Shown here: piece by piece, positions 47,093-61,638 of the stretch
Position numbering within the stretch: position 1 is the stretch's first letter
Layout: every line of letters starts with the position of its first letter
Assembly: GCA_022266195.1 (NCBI GenBank)
Contig: WHVY01000002.1
Span: 7,145,001-7,209,000, forward strand
Direction of reading: 5' to 3'
Source of the DNA: Tetranychus cinnabarinus
Taxonomy: Eukaryota > Arthropoda > Arachnida > Trombidiformes > Tetranychidae
DNA: 64,000 nt
Notes under the pieces: generated by a model
The model's database searches: none
Told to the model about the DNA's origin: nothing
Seen by the model: only the letters and a program-made list of their open reading frames with translations
Position numbers and translations under genes: made by a program

Positions 47093-50000
47093 TGTTAAAT
47101 ATATCGCTATAATTAACATTCAACTTTACACTTGCAAATTATCATCAAACCCTTTTATAACAACTTCAACATTGCCAAAAATTTCCATTCCAGAAACGGA
47201 AAAACTCGGAACGAAAAAGATCAATAATAATTGTCTAACGTACTGACAATCATTATTGTTGTAACTTAATTGTAAATATGAACATCAGATTTTTTGCTCA
47301 TCTTAAGCTAACCTATTTAATGGTTGTGTGATATACTAACCACTAATGTACTAATAATTATTATTGTTAATAATTGACTAAATTTCTCAGGAGATCAGAT
47401 TTAGGATTTTCTTTTAAATTATTTAAATTTACAATTTTTGTTTTCTTTTTCAATTACGAATGTTTTCAATTGTCCATAAGCCAAACCAAACGAGCTGTTA
47501 GGCCGGTCAAGTTGGTCAAAATTTGATTGTCCTTAACTTTGATTCAATGACTTTGATCTCAATCCATTACTAGTGACAATTAGTGTAACATTTACCATCT
47601 GACACAAGCCCAAAGTAACTAAATTGCTCATCTGTTTTATACAAATCAAATTACTTTAGGTTGGGTCATTTCTTTTGCTATTCATTAATTGTTTTTGAAT
47701 CAGTTACTTAGACTTAAAGTGACCTCAACTCCTCGTTAAATGACTCTTTGGTTTGGATAAGTTCATTTTGCCTTGTTATTCAACATTATTGTTACCCTGT
47801 TATGTATAGCTATAAAATAATGCGTTAATTTGTCTCAACAGATTAATTGTTTTTCTCATTTAGTGCTTTAACGTTTATTATCGTTATTATTACAATTATA
47901 GTAACTAAATTAATTTGTATGATCGTCTTAAACTAAAAAAAAGAAAGTAAATGCTAACCTTGCCAATTTAAATTCAACTCATACAAAACGCTGGAAAATA
48001 AGAAGGATGAATAATTGAATTACAATTTGATGATTATTATGAAAAATAAATCAATTGACTGAGTGAGAAAGCTAAACTAAATCATGATTAATGAATTTCA
48101 AAGAAACTGTTTTTGATAAAAACATATTTGTACAATTAGATTGTAAATAATGTTATAAACAAAAAGTAATCAAATAAATGATAATTTTTACGTCCAATTT
48201 CATTTGTTACAAAATAAAAATTATTTTTACTACTTTTCTTTAAGCATAACAGATGGCATTACTATAAAACGCTTTGATCTTTTGACTTGAAAATTTTCAG
48301 TGATTTTCATTTCTCATTTTCCGATATTTTAATTAACTTAAACTCGCTTTCGTTTAATCTGTAATAACATTTGTATGGAAATGTTCAGGGTACTCAGTAA
48401 TCCTCCTGTGATCGGTATTTCCATGTGAGAGGTGAAACAATGAGACATTTTTTTATGGTATTTCAGTTTTGATTTGATAAATCGCCAAAATTTATTTGTG
48501 TTTCAACTAACATTTAATATTCTGTGCATCCAGTGTTTTAAGTATTTAATTTTCACCTACCATTATTAAAATAATAAAGGTAAGTCTGGTTCATCCAATG
48601 TGAATATCAAATCCTGATTCTCTTATAAAGAGTGCTTAAAAACCTTAAAGAAACAAAGCAAAGTTAGATAGAGTCAAATGAAAATAGCTGGTCGAGTCAT
48701 TTGCTCTTTGTCTCCACATATGTTTCAACGAAAGCCAGGATGAATTTCAAGTTGAATCATTTTGCTACTCATTTACTCGAGTCTCCGCAAGAATGTAAAG
48801 GAAATGAAATGATATCTGGAAGCATTTATAGTCAAGCTTCATCAAAACTAATGATGAAATTGGAAAATAAAGAAACATTCAATATCACAAAGCCAGGAAG
48901 ACTCCAAGAAAATAATATTTCACAATTTAATTGAGTGTTTACACATATTAATACGGTAAAATTTCCTTCTCTTGTAAAAGGCTGGACATGTCATCTAATT
49001 GTCCACTTGAGTGTATCTGTTTGGCTTTACTCTTTATATCAAGTATTTATTTACCTTTTATTGACCTAAGGTAAAAGACAATGGATTATTATTTATATTT
49101 TTGCCAACAAAAAATTGCTGATACTTTGTACATCCATTCGAGTGCCCTGTTCATTCGAGCTATTTTCAGAAATATCGTCTTTTATATTCAATCTAATACT
49201 GAAGTAATATTTAACAGAACTGATAGTGAAATCGTTTCAAAAGTTCCAATGAAGAGATTCTCTGAATTTCAAACTCTTGCCTTGATTTGAAACAAATAAT
49301 GTAACATTGCCCTTCGCAATGCATCATCCTCAATTAACTGGGAATTAAATCAATTTTATTTGCATTAAAAAGTTGATTGTCCTAGATTTAGACATTAATT
49401 TACTTCTTGATCTTGATTGACAATGTGGATTAAAATTGCTTTTGTTATTTTACTGGAAGGCTCTCTAGTTGTACGATAATCTCATTTTATTTATCCTTCA
49501 AAATGAGCATTTATTCAGAGACAATGCACTTCAAATCGTGAATTAAATTGCTGTTGTCTGGCTAATCAATGTTAAATGAGAATATTTTAATTAAAGAAAA
49601 AGCTGCCTCAATTTGAATGAACTTCATTGTATTAATAATGCAACTTAATTTATATCGCTTTATCAAGATATTAGTTTAAAAATATTGAATAACCTTTGAT
49701 TTTTAATGGCTATAAAAGAACGGAGTCAATATTCTAATAATAAAATTAACTATTTAATACCGTTAAACTATCTTAAAAGTTTAATCACTTTTTTCTTAAA
49801 AAAAGTATTTCTTTGAGCTAAAAGCAAGTTTATTTAAATTTCAATAACCTTTCTAATCGCTTGGCATAATCAAGTTTAACCACGGAAAATGGATCCCAAA
49901 TCTCAGTGAAAGTTGCTCTTGGTCGATACAAATGTTGGTAAATCTAGATTCCCTTGCAATAACAACCAGAGTATATTGATTATGAAGACGAGGATTATGA

Positions 50001-51075
50001 TGATGGAACGGATAAAGATGAAGATTATGGCAAGAAGATAAAGATAGATGATGATGTTACCATGTTTACTGTAAACCTGATTTGAAGAAGAAAGTAGTTT
50101 AAAGAGCATCATCTTGTTTTTTGTTTTATGTGAATGTTGATCTTCTTTTCCTTCTGGTTTACTCCTTTTCCCTCCTTTTTAACTGTTTTCTTGTTCTTTT
50201 CTTCATCTTCTTTTCATCTTGTCTTCATTATCAAAGGTGGGTCATCATCTTTTGGAGCGAAAGTTGAGAAGCGAATCTGGAAAAAGGTAAAAGAAAGAAA
50301 AGAACGTTAATGTTGCGAATCTCGTCTTGAAGAAGATCGAAGGAGTCATTCAAAAAAAAGAAATATCTATTTTACTCTAAGAAAGGTACAAAGAAAGAGG
50401 AGGAAGATGATGAGGATGAGGATGAGAATGGTGGGGAGGGAGGAGAAGAGTGAGACGAAGATGAGGATGAGTTAGGTAATTATGTTTGGTTCATTACTTT
50501 CTTTTCGGTTGCAAAATTAAATCAACTTCTAACTTCACTTCAGGTTGACATTAGGAATCCAGTAATTCGTCTAATGTTTATCTATGTGAACCTTAAACAG
50601 AAACAAGCTTTTCTTAATTGTGTGACATACAGACCCACAAATTTACTATTGTTTTGTTAATGTTTTACTCTAACCTTTCCTTTTTTCGCTCTCTGCCTTT
50701 TATCCAATCAATCTAGTTAGTGATGATTATTGACCAGCTCTCTGTTGATGGTGATAATTGATGATGGACAATTGGTAATGAAAATTTGCCTTTGAAAACC
50801 TCATTTACTTGTACAATTGGATCCTTTTTGCGAAAAGTGTCAACCTTCGTACAATCATCATCATAATAACCAATAGGAATAACTTTTTTTCTTCTCTCCT
50901 CTTCTTCTTCTAATGTGCAAGTGATTTAACTGTTTTTACAGTCAACCCAATTAACCTCAACGGAATATAATCAATGGACATTTGAAGTTAATTAAATTAA
51001 ATTGTATTCTACTAACTTCTACTATTACACTTCTTAATTGGATATCTACCTGTTACACAAATACAAACAGACATC
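47093..51075. other. GluN2 3' UTR and intergenic spacer
   Basis: AT-rich. The receptor 3' UTR may run to the AATAAA at 48173 (about 1.1 kb). A purine-rich (GATGAG)n-like stretch lies at 50395-50470. Open frames at 48701-48934 and 49081-49290 have no recognisable content and are probably chance. Confidence 0.5.
48173..48178 (+). promoter_or_regulatory. Candidate poly(A) signal AATAAA of GluN2
   Basis: AATAAA about 1.1 kb past the receptor stop codon, in a very A-rich segment. Other AATAAA-like matches lie nearby, so the choice is tentative. Confidence 0.3.
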
Positions 51076-51127
51076 ATGATAATTCACACTCTAAGCCTGA
51101 CAACAATCTATTTAGTTGTTTTTCACG
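51076..51127 (+). CDS. Signal-peptide exon of a secreted or membrane protein gene
   Basis: ATG at 51076 starts MIIHTLSLTTIYLVVFHG, a short polar start with a hydrophobic core and a small residue at the end, as in signal peptides. The exon ends in phase 1 before GTAAGT. The next + strand exon whose phase fits is at 61283, after 10,155 nt. The pairing is inferred from phase, strand and the need of the downstream exons for a start. Confidence 0.6.
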
Positions 51128-54100
51128 GTAAGTTGATTATATAACATTGAGGAGAGAGTGAGTAAATAATTTGGTTCTGTCCTGTTTCACCAATCTTTTA
51201 ATCTTTTACGACTTTGCTGAGCAAAATTTGCTCGAATTCAAAGAATAGAACTGTACAAAAATTGCAAAAAAAAATCCAAAAAATTGAGTCTAATTTTTTA
51301 CTGCATTGTGTAGAAGCGGAACCTTAGCTAACATCATTAAACATAACTTGACTTATCTTAAGCCTAAGCTAACATAACCTAGCATAATCTGACCTGAAGA
51401 GGAATCTAACTGAATAATAAAGAACTGAAAGAATCTGATTTTGTTCAAATCTGTTCACAGTCACTGAGAAAATTTCGCTTTCTAACGGCTAACCCTTCAT
51501 TCGATTAGCGTTTGTTTGTTCAAAAGCTTAAGATTGGGGGAACAGGAATATACCAAAAAATTTACCAACTAATTTAACCAATCAATTTGTCAATCAACAT
51601 GACAAATGGAGCCTCAAAATGATGGCAGTTGTTTACTAATTGTTAACATGGCCCAACCATTTTTAACTAATTAACCTTGATTGACACATTCAGTTGATCA
51701 GCATCTTGTATTGACAATATCCTTTGCTTGAGAAAACAATCAAATCCATTATTCAGTGTATCCGGTAATCTGATTCGCTTTCAATTTGATTTCCATTTCA
51801 ATCCTATTTTTGATTTCTTTCATATTGATTGTTAGCTTTAACCTGGTGAGAAATAGAGAAAAAAAAGCGAGATTAGAATTAATTAAAATTATTATTAAAC
51901 TAGATTGATTGGTCTCTTTCAATTGGTATAAATAGGAAATTAAACAAATGTTGAATCAGTTTGTTTCTTTAAATTCAATTTGATTAAGCTCTCCCACTGA
52001 GTATACAAATTAAATTTCACAAAATTTTTTTACAATTAAATTTATCAACCTTGAATCAATTTAATGTTCATCTAAATTAAGTCTTTTTTGTTATTATTAT
52101 TATGCTATCACTATTTTAATCAATTTTGTTTTTTCTCTTTTCTTATCATTTGCTTTAATTAAATTAATGAATGTTGTTTACTTGAACTTGTTTGAACTTT
52201 TTTTTCAAGTTTCCTGAATCAAGTTCACTCTTCTTATGTTAACCCTGATCTTTGACTATTAATATTATAACTATTGGATATTGAATTTAACTCAATCAAT
52301 TATTATCACAAGGCTAGTTGATTCCAATTGTAAATATGCATAAATAGTAAATTTTACAAAAAAGTGAAACTAAAATTAGTCGATATTAATCAAGCTGTTA
52401 AAACTTGAACTCTAAACAATGAGCTTAATATCAAGATCAGTTGAAGATTAATTCATGAAATGATATAATTCCATTGTTAAGATGAGTTTGATCAGCTAAT
52501 TTTGATAAATATAAAATAGTTCACTTGATTGAATTGCTTTTGTTATGCTAAATCTGATTTTAAAATCAGCTTCTCTCAAAATTAAAGATAAGAAAAGATG
52601 AGCCTTCAATTGCTTCAGTCAACAAGCATCCATAAAAGACTCAATTAAGATGACAATTAAGATGACAATTATAATGGTTAGACTGAAATCAAATTGTTTT
52701 ACATTTGTAACTGTAAACAATTAATTCAATCCTTTCTCATCCAACATAAGGTTGCTCTTGCTGGTTTCCATTCTTGATGTTAAAAGTGATGTTTCCCATT
52801 TTGACGACAAATTTGTTTGCTAATTAACAATGCAGAAACAAAAATGTTGATTAAAACAATGATGGAATGATTGTTGTGTGTTTCCTTAATTTCACTAACT
52901 ATATTTACTCTTGAGTTGTTTTATTCTTGTCTTCAAGTCCATTAACAGCAAATCCATTGTGACAATCACGATGAGAGAAATGTGTTTTTTCCATCAGCTA
53001 ATTTGAATCATTAAGATTCAACATTAATATTGTGAAAAGGATAATTTGAATGTTGTGAAGAAGAGAAGTGGGGAAAGTGGATGATGTCGATGATTATGGT
53101 GGATCCAAATTGATATAATATGGACAAAGTAAATGTTAAAGGCGCTTAGAGTTTGAGCGTTTTCTTGGCGCACTTCTATCTTCAGGTTGTCTTGTTCAAT
53201 AGCCTTGAGCTATGTCTATAATGTGTATCTTTCACTGCTTGGTCACTATAATTAAACCAGATTCAGGTCTTGAGAGGTTCACATCTCACTCTCATCTTCA
53301 TCTTGTGTCATTTGAACGATATTATCATTGAAACCATTTCTATTTGTATGTTGATGCTTTGATTAACAGTTGATTAAAAGTATGAAATAATTAAATGACA
53401 TCCAACCAAAATAAGAGAGAAAGTATATCCATCAAAAGTGTAATATCAGGTTATTCAATAAATCACATCCAAATAATTATATTTTATCCATTTTCTTGGT
53501 TCCATTTTCATTTCCATTTCAATCTTTTTCCACTTTGGCGTTGTCATCCTAAAAATTAACTTTGTTGTCACTTTTTTATCCATACGTTAATCAAAAATTT
53601 GCAATTATCTTTTGATGGACATTGATTTGTGTTTGCACTTCAATGTTCATGATACTTCTTTTGGTTTCCATCGATGGACTTCTTTTGCCATTATAATTCT
53701 GGTTACAACCCTGTTAATTAATGAGACAGAACAAAAAATTAATCATATATGTTGTGTTTGCAAGTTTGTTGACTTGTAATACTTGGTTAGATTGTGTTTC
53801 AATTTTTGTGATTACTTGCTTCATTATTTCAGGCCTCAGACATAAATATCATGAAATAACACGATTTCACTTTCGACATGGTTATTTTAGTCCATCGCAA
53901 TTTGTAACAATTTTTATAATGAGAGTGAAACTTTACCATTACCAATATAATCATCATTGAGGAGCAATTTTGAAACCAAAATAAGGCAATCAAATATCAT
54001 ACTTTACATCATGACTTAAGAAAAATTCTTAAATGCTTAGATTGACTTTCTTGATTGATTTTTAGTTATAACCATCTTAAAAAAAATGTTCAACCAAAAG

Positions 54101-57100
54101 ATTAGTCCGTTGCTCATCGTTAACCTTAATAGCTGATAACAATTAAGGTTTACACACTGAATTTTCATGACTCTCATGATTAGCATTAGGAAAAAAAAGA
54201 AAGTATGAGATGGTTATAATATTATAATCGTTTTGCAATGAATCCAAATTGATCCGTTATAGCAAATCCTGCAACAATCATCAAAATCAATTGAAATAAA
54301 TTGGCCCCAATTGTTAGTCTTAAAAGAGAAACTGAGAGCTTCAGATATTCAGAAATACCCTTTCAACAGTAAGTTATCACGAAGGTTCAATTACAACAGC
54401 AATATTAGCGATGTCACACCAAACTACAATTCAATTTGAACCATTTGGTTATGAATATGAGATGAATATTTAACATTCAGTTTCTTTTCAGCTGATCGTG
54501 ATGAATTAAACATAGTTAGCAGGTAGGACAAGCAAAAAAAACCAATGCCAATGAATCTTGACTTTAAAAGTGTATTACAAACAGACTTGACTCCTTACAC
54601 AAAGCTTCTTGTTTCCAGTTGATCCTCAATTTGCCAGTTAAACCATTAACAACAGGATCATGTTTATTATCAACATTGCGGTTTCCATATAGAAGGAATG
54701 AATTTAATGGTATACCTGTCTAAATGAAAGATTAATGGTCTGTGAGTGTAATATAAGCTGCTGGTAATTATCATTGTCTTTAAATTGGATAGCCTTGTTG
54801 CTTATGTTTTCTTGAATTGATTTTGTAAATGCAAATTCAATTGAATTATTCCAACATAAACATGTACACAACATCATTATCATAACCATCCTCATCAGCA
54901 ACATGTCATCGAATTGATTACCTGATTGAAGGGAAAATTAATTACAACCAAACTAATGAATGGCTAATAATAAAGTCTTACCTTGAAAATAGAGGAGCCA
55001 GCTTAGTCAAGACGTGAACTTCATACCTTTGATAACCTCAACCTTGATCCATGCAGTCAATTTTATCGCTCAAAATTGAATCTCAAATTTTTAAAGATGA
55101 TGTAAATCTGTAGAAAAGTTATTTAACAAGAGTAAAAAATCGTTAAAAAAAGTAATGTTTTCAAACAAAAGATGGGAAACCCGTTTATGGAAAAGATTTA
55201 ACTTACTTTTTGTTGAAACCGTTGAATAAGCTTGCTCATTGGCGGATAATTTTTACTGTCATTACATTGTCTTGAAAAATCATCGAAGCAAACTTTAAAC
55301 TGGATCATAAAGAAAATGTGATTTAAAACGGTTCAATTGTCGATTGTTTCAAGTAATTTGAGATTCACTGATCATATATAATTTTAACTGAAAAACTAAT
55401 TTAACAAATTAGCAAACAAATTATCCTTTAAACATGCATTTAGCAGAAGAAAACAAAACATAAACGCTTTCCTTTTTCCACACACTTTCCCCTCCCATAA
55501 TTAGTCATGTTTTCTTATTTCTAACACTTATCCCAAGCATTTTCTCAGCTTTAATTTGTCAACTGTTTTCAAGCAAAATCTTTCAAGATTTATTCCTATC
55601 TTAAGCCTTTTTTAATTGTGATTTATTTAAATTAAACTAGTTAATTTAACCGTTCAATCATTCCAGTTTCAATTTAAAACAGTTGACTTAGTTTAGGTAT
55701 CGCAGTTTCAGTGTCAAGTGAATAATGTTGATAACAAGTAAACAGTTAATTTAATATATCTTTCACTTTTCCTTGGGATCTTCTGTAATGCAGGTCAACA
55801 ATGTTAACTTGCTAAATGATCACTCCTACCGATCAGAAAAAGGCTTCAATTATTTCAACCTTTTCTCACATCTAATGGATTATCAATGTCATCTTGATCA
55901 TCATCATCATCATCTTCAGTGTGTTTCTCTCCTCCATCTTAATCTTCATCAATATTCATAATTTGGAAAAATACAGACATCTCTTTCGACATGTTGATAT
56001 AGCAAAGAGTTTGCTACATCTTGTCTTATTGATCACAATGAGTTTGCCTCCTAACTTAAATTGTAATCAATCAAATACTGCCTCAAATCATAATTGATTT
56101 GGTTTGATTGGCTACGAAGATCCTGAAGAGGAAAGATGGATAGATTTACACCCAAATGAATGATAATCCAGCAATAATTGGTATGATAATTTACATGCAA
56201 ACAACTATGATTTTAGTGATAATTTGCTTTTTATATCTAAGTGTCTCTCCGAAAGTGTTATTATTTTACCTTTCTACTTGACTCTTTTTTTGATGGATTA
56301 TCTCCAGGTAAGTTGTTTTCTTTCTAAATAAGAAATTATTACAAGCAAAAAGAAGATAAAAAAAGATGAGAAAGTGAGCGTTGATGAAAAAGATTGGATT
56401 GCAATCTCTTTTCAGCTTATGAGCTTTTAAAGCTAATGAAGTATCAGTTAAACTGTTTTAAATGTTGTCCATCAAATTCAATCAAATCAGGTCAGTTAAT
56501 GGTTAAACTTGGTAGTAAATGTTTCAACCAAACATTGAGATTACCTTTTTGGATGTTGCCTTTTGACCTAATGTTAAAAACAAACTAAATTTGTTCATTT
56601 TTATTCATCTTTTTATGGGTTGGTCAACAACCGTGTCACATTGATATTGAAGGATTTCAATGAGTAAATGATGGAGAGAGTGATTAGGAATAGTGAAATT
56701 ATTTCATGATTAAGATGAAGGTGAGCAATGATGATGGAGATGTTTGACTGGTGATAACTGATTCAAATGTATTACAAATGACTTTCATCTTTCATTACCT
56801 CCAGGATAAAAATTGATCAATCAATTTTTTACACTCAATTATTTGTCATCAAATTGCTACAAAATCATCATTTCCAATTGTTACTTCAGCAGTGGCTATC
56901 AAATTATTAAGCTCACACAATCTCAAAGTATCAAAATGATTGAACCAAACTTCAATCGACAATTCAAATCAATTTTATCTGGTTAATTGTTGTAAAGCTC
57001 ATCTAAATGCTGTCGTGATGTCCATTAATCCTGGCCAACACTTGGTTATCATTTTAAACTGAAACATTGAAATGAAACCACTCCAAGTCCAGATAATAGC

Positions 57101-60100
57101 ATCTAAATCATTGTTATTGGTCATTTGCTTTAATCCAATTATCACAACTAAGTGAACCTTGATTATGATTCAAGCCGATTCAAATGATCTTAATCAAGCT
57201 TTACCGATGCCCATTGATACTCCGATAGCATTATTAAGCTAATCACGAATGAAATATTCACCATTTTTAAGCCAATTGATTTTGAGGTTAATTATTTCGC
57301 TCAGCATGATTTCACTATTATCGTTAATCTTTTATTTATAATTACAATTAGAATAATCTTTTGAACAATTTTTCAATTGGAAACATGATAAACAAATGTT
57401 GTCTATTGCTAATGAAACGGAAAACAATGAATCAATGATCAATTGATTACGATCTACATGTAGGAAATAATTAGCTGATGAACGTTCAACAAGATTAAAA
57501 GGTAAATCAAGATTTACTTGATTCTCTTGTTATAATCACTGTCAACCTTTTTGACAAACATTAAGGCTTCCATTATCTTGTAAATCTCAATCTTATCAAG
57601 CAATTGGCATGAGACTGAGGATACATTTTGTTATAAATAGTAACCATGATTAACATTAATCAACAACAGCTACCAATGTTTGTGAAACAATTGAACAATT
57701 TAAGTGTCTTTTCACTGTTTTAATAAGGACAATAAAAACATTTTGATAATGGATGAGACAAACAAACAACTAAACTCCAATTGCTGTTATTTCAATCAAC
57801 TTACACTTTTATTTTCAATTTTCATTTCCAATACACTATTTAACCATTTTCAATGGATGTTGCTGATGGAAAAGTCAATTTTGCTTTCTTCCATTAACAT
57901 CACTTTTACAATTTTGGGTTGTTGTTATCAACAAATTGTTAGACCAAAAATATCCAATCATTTAAGGTTATTAGTTGAGTTTTTGTTGCATTCAAAAAGG
58001 GAAAACAATTGTAACCAAATACTGATTTACTTACTGTGTAATACAACATAATTAGTATCCATTGAGTCTCAAATTGCTGAAATGATGAAAGTGATGATTA
58101 CGCTGTTGACTATCTTTGTTGTTTATTGTGGTCAGTTGATTATTGATCCTTTAAGATGATGGCCAACTGTTAAATTGTTAATCGTTTATGTTGTTGATGT
58201 TTTGACAATTTTTGTTTAATATTATCAACTTGATCTTGATGTTAATGGACTTGAACATGAGAAGATGAGAAAAATTAATGAAAGTCTGAATTGATTTTGT
58301 TTTTCAATTTAACTCTTATTACGCTGTTATAAGACGTTAAGTTAACCCTTGAAATTAAGTGCAACGACAATTATGCAAATTAAATGATGTCCACTGATTA
58401 CCAGTTTTAATTAATAAACAAGATCAACATCATCAGTCAACAAATTGAACGTTAAACTTGACAATCTCACTGTTATTTAAGGTTTTCAAGTTCAGCTAGA
58501 CAACAATTATAACTATTCTCACAGTAAAGATATTACATCTTCATTACTGAAGATTGCATGATGAAAATGACATGAATTTAACTTGCACACAAGCACAATT
58601 AAACGGCAATTTTCAGTTTAAATCATTACTCAAAATGGACAGTTTGCAGTGAGAGTTTCTTGGACAATTTGCGAACTGAAAGATTTTACTGATTCCATTG
58701 TAATAAATTAATTTTTTTATTACAACCCAAAACTTGAATCGTTTGGCTTATATGCATGACAATTAATTCAATTGTTTATCTTGTCAATCTTGACTGTTTC
58801 ACTTGCTTCAAGTGTTGACAAAATTTACAATTAGTACAAGAACCATTTACATTGTACTTTGCTAATTGAACATTTATGTTGATATTAATATTATAATGTA
58901 ATAATTAACCACAGTTCATTGTTCCCCACGTGAATCTGCATGATTGAGGTCAGGAAAAGAAAGTGAATCAATGGAAAATCTTGGCTCGCCAGGTCAACAA
59001 ATTTGTTTTTAGAATCACAAGTTTCACCTTAACGTGACATGTAATTAAAAATTATATCCTTTTTGTCCATTAACACTGGCTTTATCCTTCTTGCTCTTTA
59101 AACTAAATGGTTATAATTACAATTGGTTAGTGAAATGAGGGAAAAAATTGGAGAAACATTTCTCTAAACTCTCACAAGTTCACCAACCTTGCAAAAATAG
59201 CAAAAATTGCATTGCGAAGAAAAAGCATCTCAAAATGAAAGAGTCACAAGACAATATCATCCATCACCTTTTACATTTATGATTAAACTTATCATGACCA
59301 TAATCAGGTTCATCTTCATCTTCATCTTTATCCGTTAAATCTTTATCCTTAAGCCTTCCATTTGCACCTTAGGCCTTCTAAATCAAAAGAAAGATTATCT
59401 CTTTACAAGGCATAGATCACCGTTAACCATTTCCATTTTTGCCACTCTACATGAATAAACAGAATTCAAGTAAAATATTAAAAATAATCAGCAGATGATT
59501 CATTTTCCAAAAGTGTATCAAAATGTTTTCCATTTCAATCTTGATCTTCTTACCTCTCGGCTGGTTGTTTCTTTCATACTGTATAATCCTCATCTTTTTG
59601 TATCAGCTTAAACATCACAGTCATCTTGGATTTCCCTCCTTCTTTAATTCAATTTGGTTCATTCTGCAGTATTTATACAGAACAGCTGACATTTCCGGTA
59701 GCCTCTTGTTGTTGAATAACTGAAAATAAAAGTTATATAATTACATAAATTTAAATCAAATTAGTAAAAGTATTCATGGGTTGAGAAATAAAAAAAGTGA
59801 AAAAGCAACTCACGTAATTTCATCTAATAATATCGTCATTTCCTTCATTTTAAAACGTCTCTAACAAAAATTGAAGATTTAAAAAGTTCAATTGGTTATT
59901 AAATGTAATTATTAAACAATTAAAGTACTATTATAAACCACAAATTATTGTAAAGAGTCTAATCAAATTGACTTAAAGATTAGTCTTGAAATCTAGAAAA
60001 AATATTTAAATAGAAATGTTATTAACGGCTTTTTACTCGATAAATAACAGTAGAAACAAAAAAGCTGTAAGTTTAGACAAATAAGCGTCTAAAGATCGAG

Positions 60101-61282
60101 AAAAAAGTAAGCAAATATTTTTCTGTTTAACGAAAAATGTCAACAGTTAATAAACTAAAAAAAGTATATCAACTATTATTACATAAACAGTTAATCAGTT
60201 CATTGTTTCAAATTATCACCATTCAACTAGGCCTTTAAAACAACCTTGATTATGTCAACGATAGGAATAAGAAGCAACCTTTCGAGGTTATCATGTCTCA
60301 AGGTTGGTAAAACTTCCCTCTCTTTTTCACCATACTTTATGATCGTTTTTTTTTCTTAACCTTTTCAATCAAATAGCTAAATCAGGAGAAAAAAAGAGTA
60401 ATCAATTTAGAATAATCAACTTTTCCAGTTGATCAGGTAAACGGGAATAGAAATGAAAATAGTCTCTTCCTTTTTACCTTTAACTTGCTTTTATTATGAT
60501 ATTTTTCATCTTTTGGCTTCTTTTTTGGTGTTATTTTTCTTTTGCTTCACACACATCTTCACCTTTACCATCAATATTAACTCGTCTTGATCACCTTAAT
60601 AAGTTAAAATCGTTTAAGCCGATGAGTTTCAACCGATCGATGTCACGTAAAGTGTATTCAAGTTAAGCTTGGAGTATGATTATTTGATTTTCCTGATGCG
60701 CTTTTTATTTCATTACCTTCCTTCTTCTATCAACTTGTTACTTTTTTACCTTTTGCTCTTCAGGCTTGAAGTTATTATTACCGTTTACTTTTGCCCTTTC
60801 TTTCCTCTCTTTCTTATTCTTAAAGGTTAAAATGATATTTTGTTACCAACGGCCTCTCATTAGTACTTAAATTAAAGTCAATCATTAGTGTGCCAATGTT
60901 ATTCATTAAGATGATTAACGATCAAACCTTTTCAGGCAACTTGTTTGCTGCTCTTTATTTTTTTTGCCCGTTCATTGCTGTGGTCAGGCAACTGGCTCGT
61001 TAAGACATCGTTCTGTTTATTATTATTAGTCTGATATTACCGTTTATATTTGCCAAAATTTATATTCAAATGATCTGTTAGTTTCAGACCATTCTGACCT
61101 TCATTCATGACTTGATTCTCACCTTTTTCAGCTTGTTACCGTGTCATCAACGAATCGGCCATATCATTGATATAATAATAAATACAATGCAAAATAATAC
61201 ACAATTACACCGATAATTAAGCAACATTTTTTTACTTCATTATAATGATAATTTTATTTTTTTTCCTTCTTTCATTTGTTAG
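51128..61282. other. Long AT-rich intron (if the exon pairing is right), no supported gene
   Basis: About 10 kb of AT-rich sequence with short ATC microsatellites (for example 55893-55915) and many TTGATT/AATCAA words. Short open frames on both strands are low in complexity and match nothing I know. No mobile-element ends were seen. Confidence 0.5.
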
Positions 61283-61329
61283 GTAATGCGTTACAATATG
61301 GTGACAGACAGGAGCCATTATTCAAATCG
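61283..61329 (+). CDS. Short second exon of the Thr/Ser-rich protein gene
   Basis: Acceptor TTCATTTGTTAG; the phase-1 join gives G, then NALQYGDRQEPLFKS. It ends in phase 0 before GTAAGA. A 309-nt intron follows. The signal-peptide cleavage site would fall close to this junction. Confidence 0.6.
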
Positions 61330-61638
61330 GTAAGATTGATTTGATATCCATTACAATGCATGTTTTGTATCTAATATTTACTGCTTGGATTAGTAGCTAT
61401 TAATACATGTATTTTGCTTCCATTTGCGTGATTATTAACTTGCAACTAATAAACGCTTCATTATCAAGTTATCATTTGAGATAATCTAACAACTAGATTG
61501 TTTCTGATGTGAATGATAGAATGATGATGATGCTGATAGAATTAAAATATAAATTTTCACGTGAAATGGATCCAATTTTCATTTTTGACTGATTGTTGTC
61601 TGACTTTTGTCTGTCTTTTATTTTTTATTTTCCTTTAG

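Noticed and set aside
48701..49290. Two short + strand frames after the receptor 3' UTR
   Set aside because: No splice signals, domain or codon pattern sets them apart from background.
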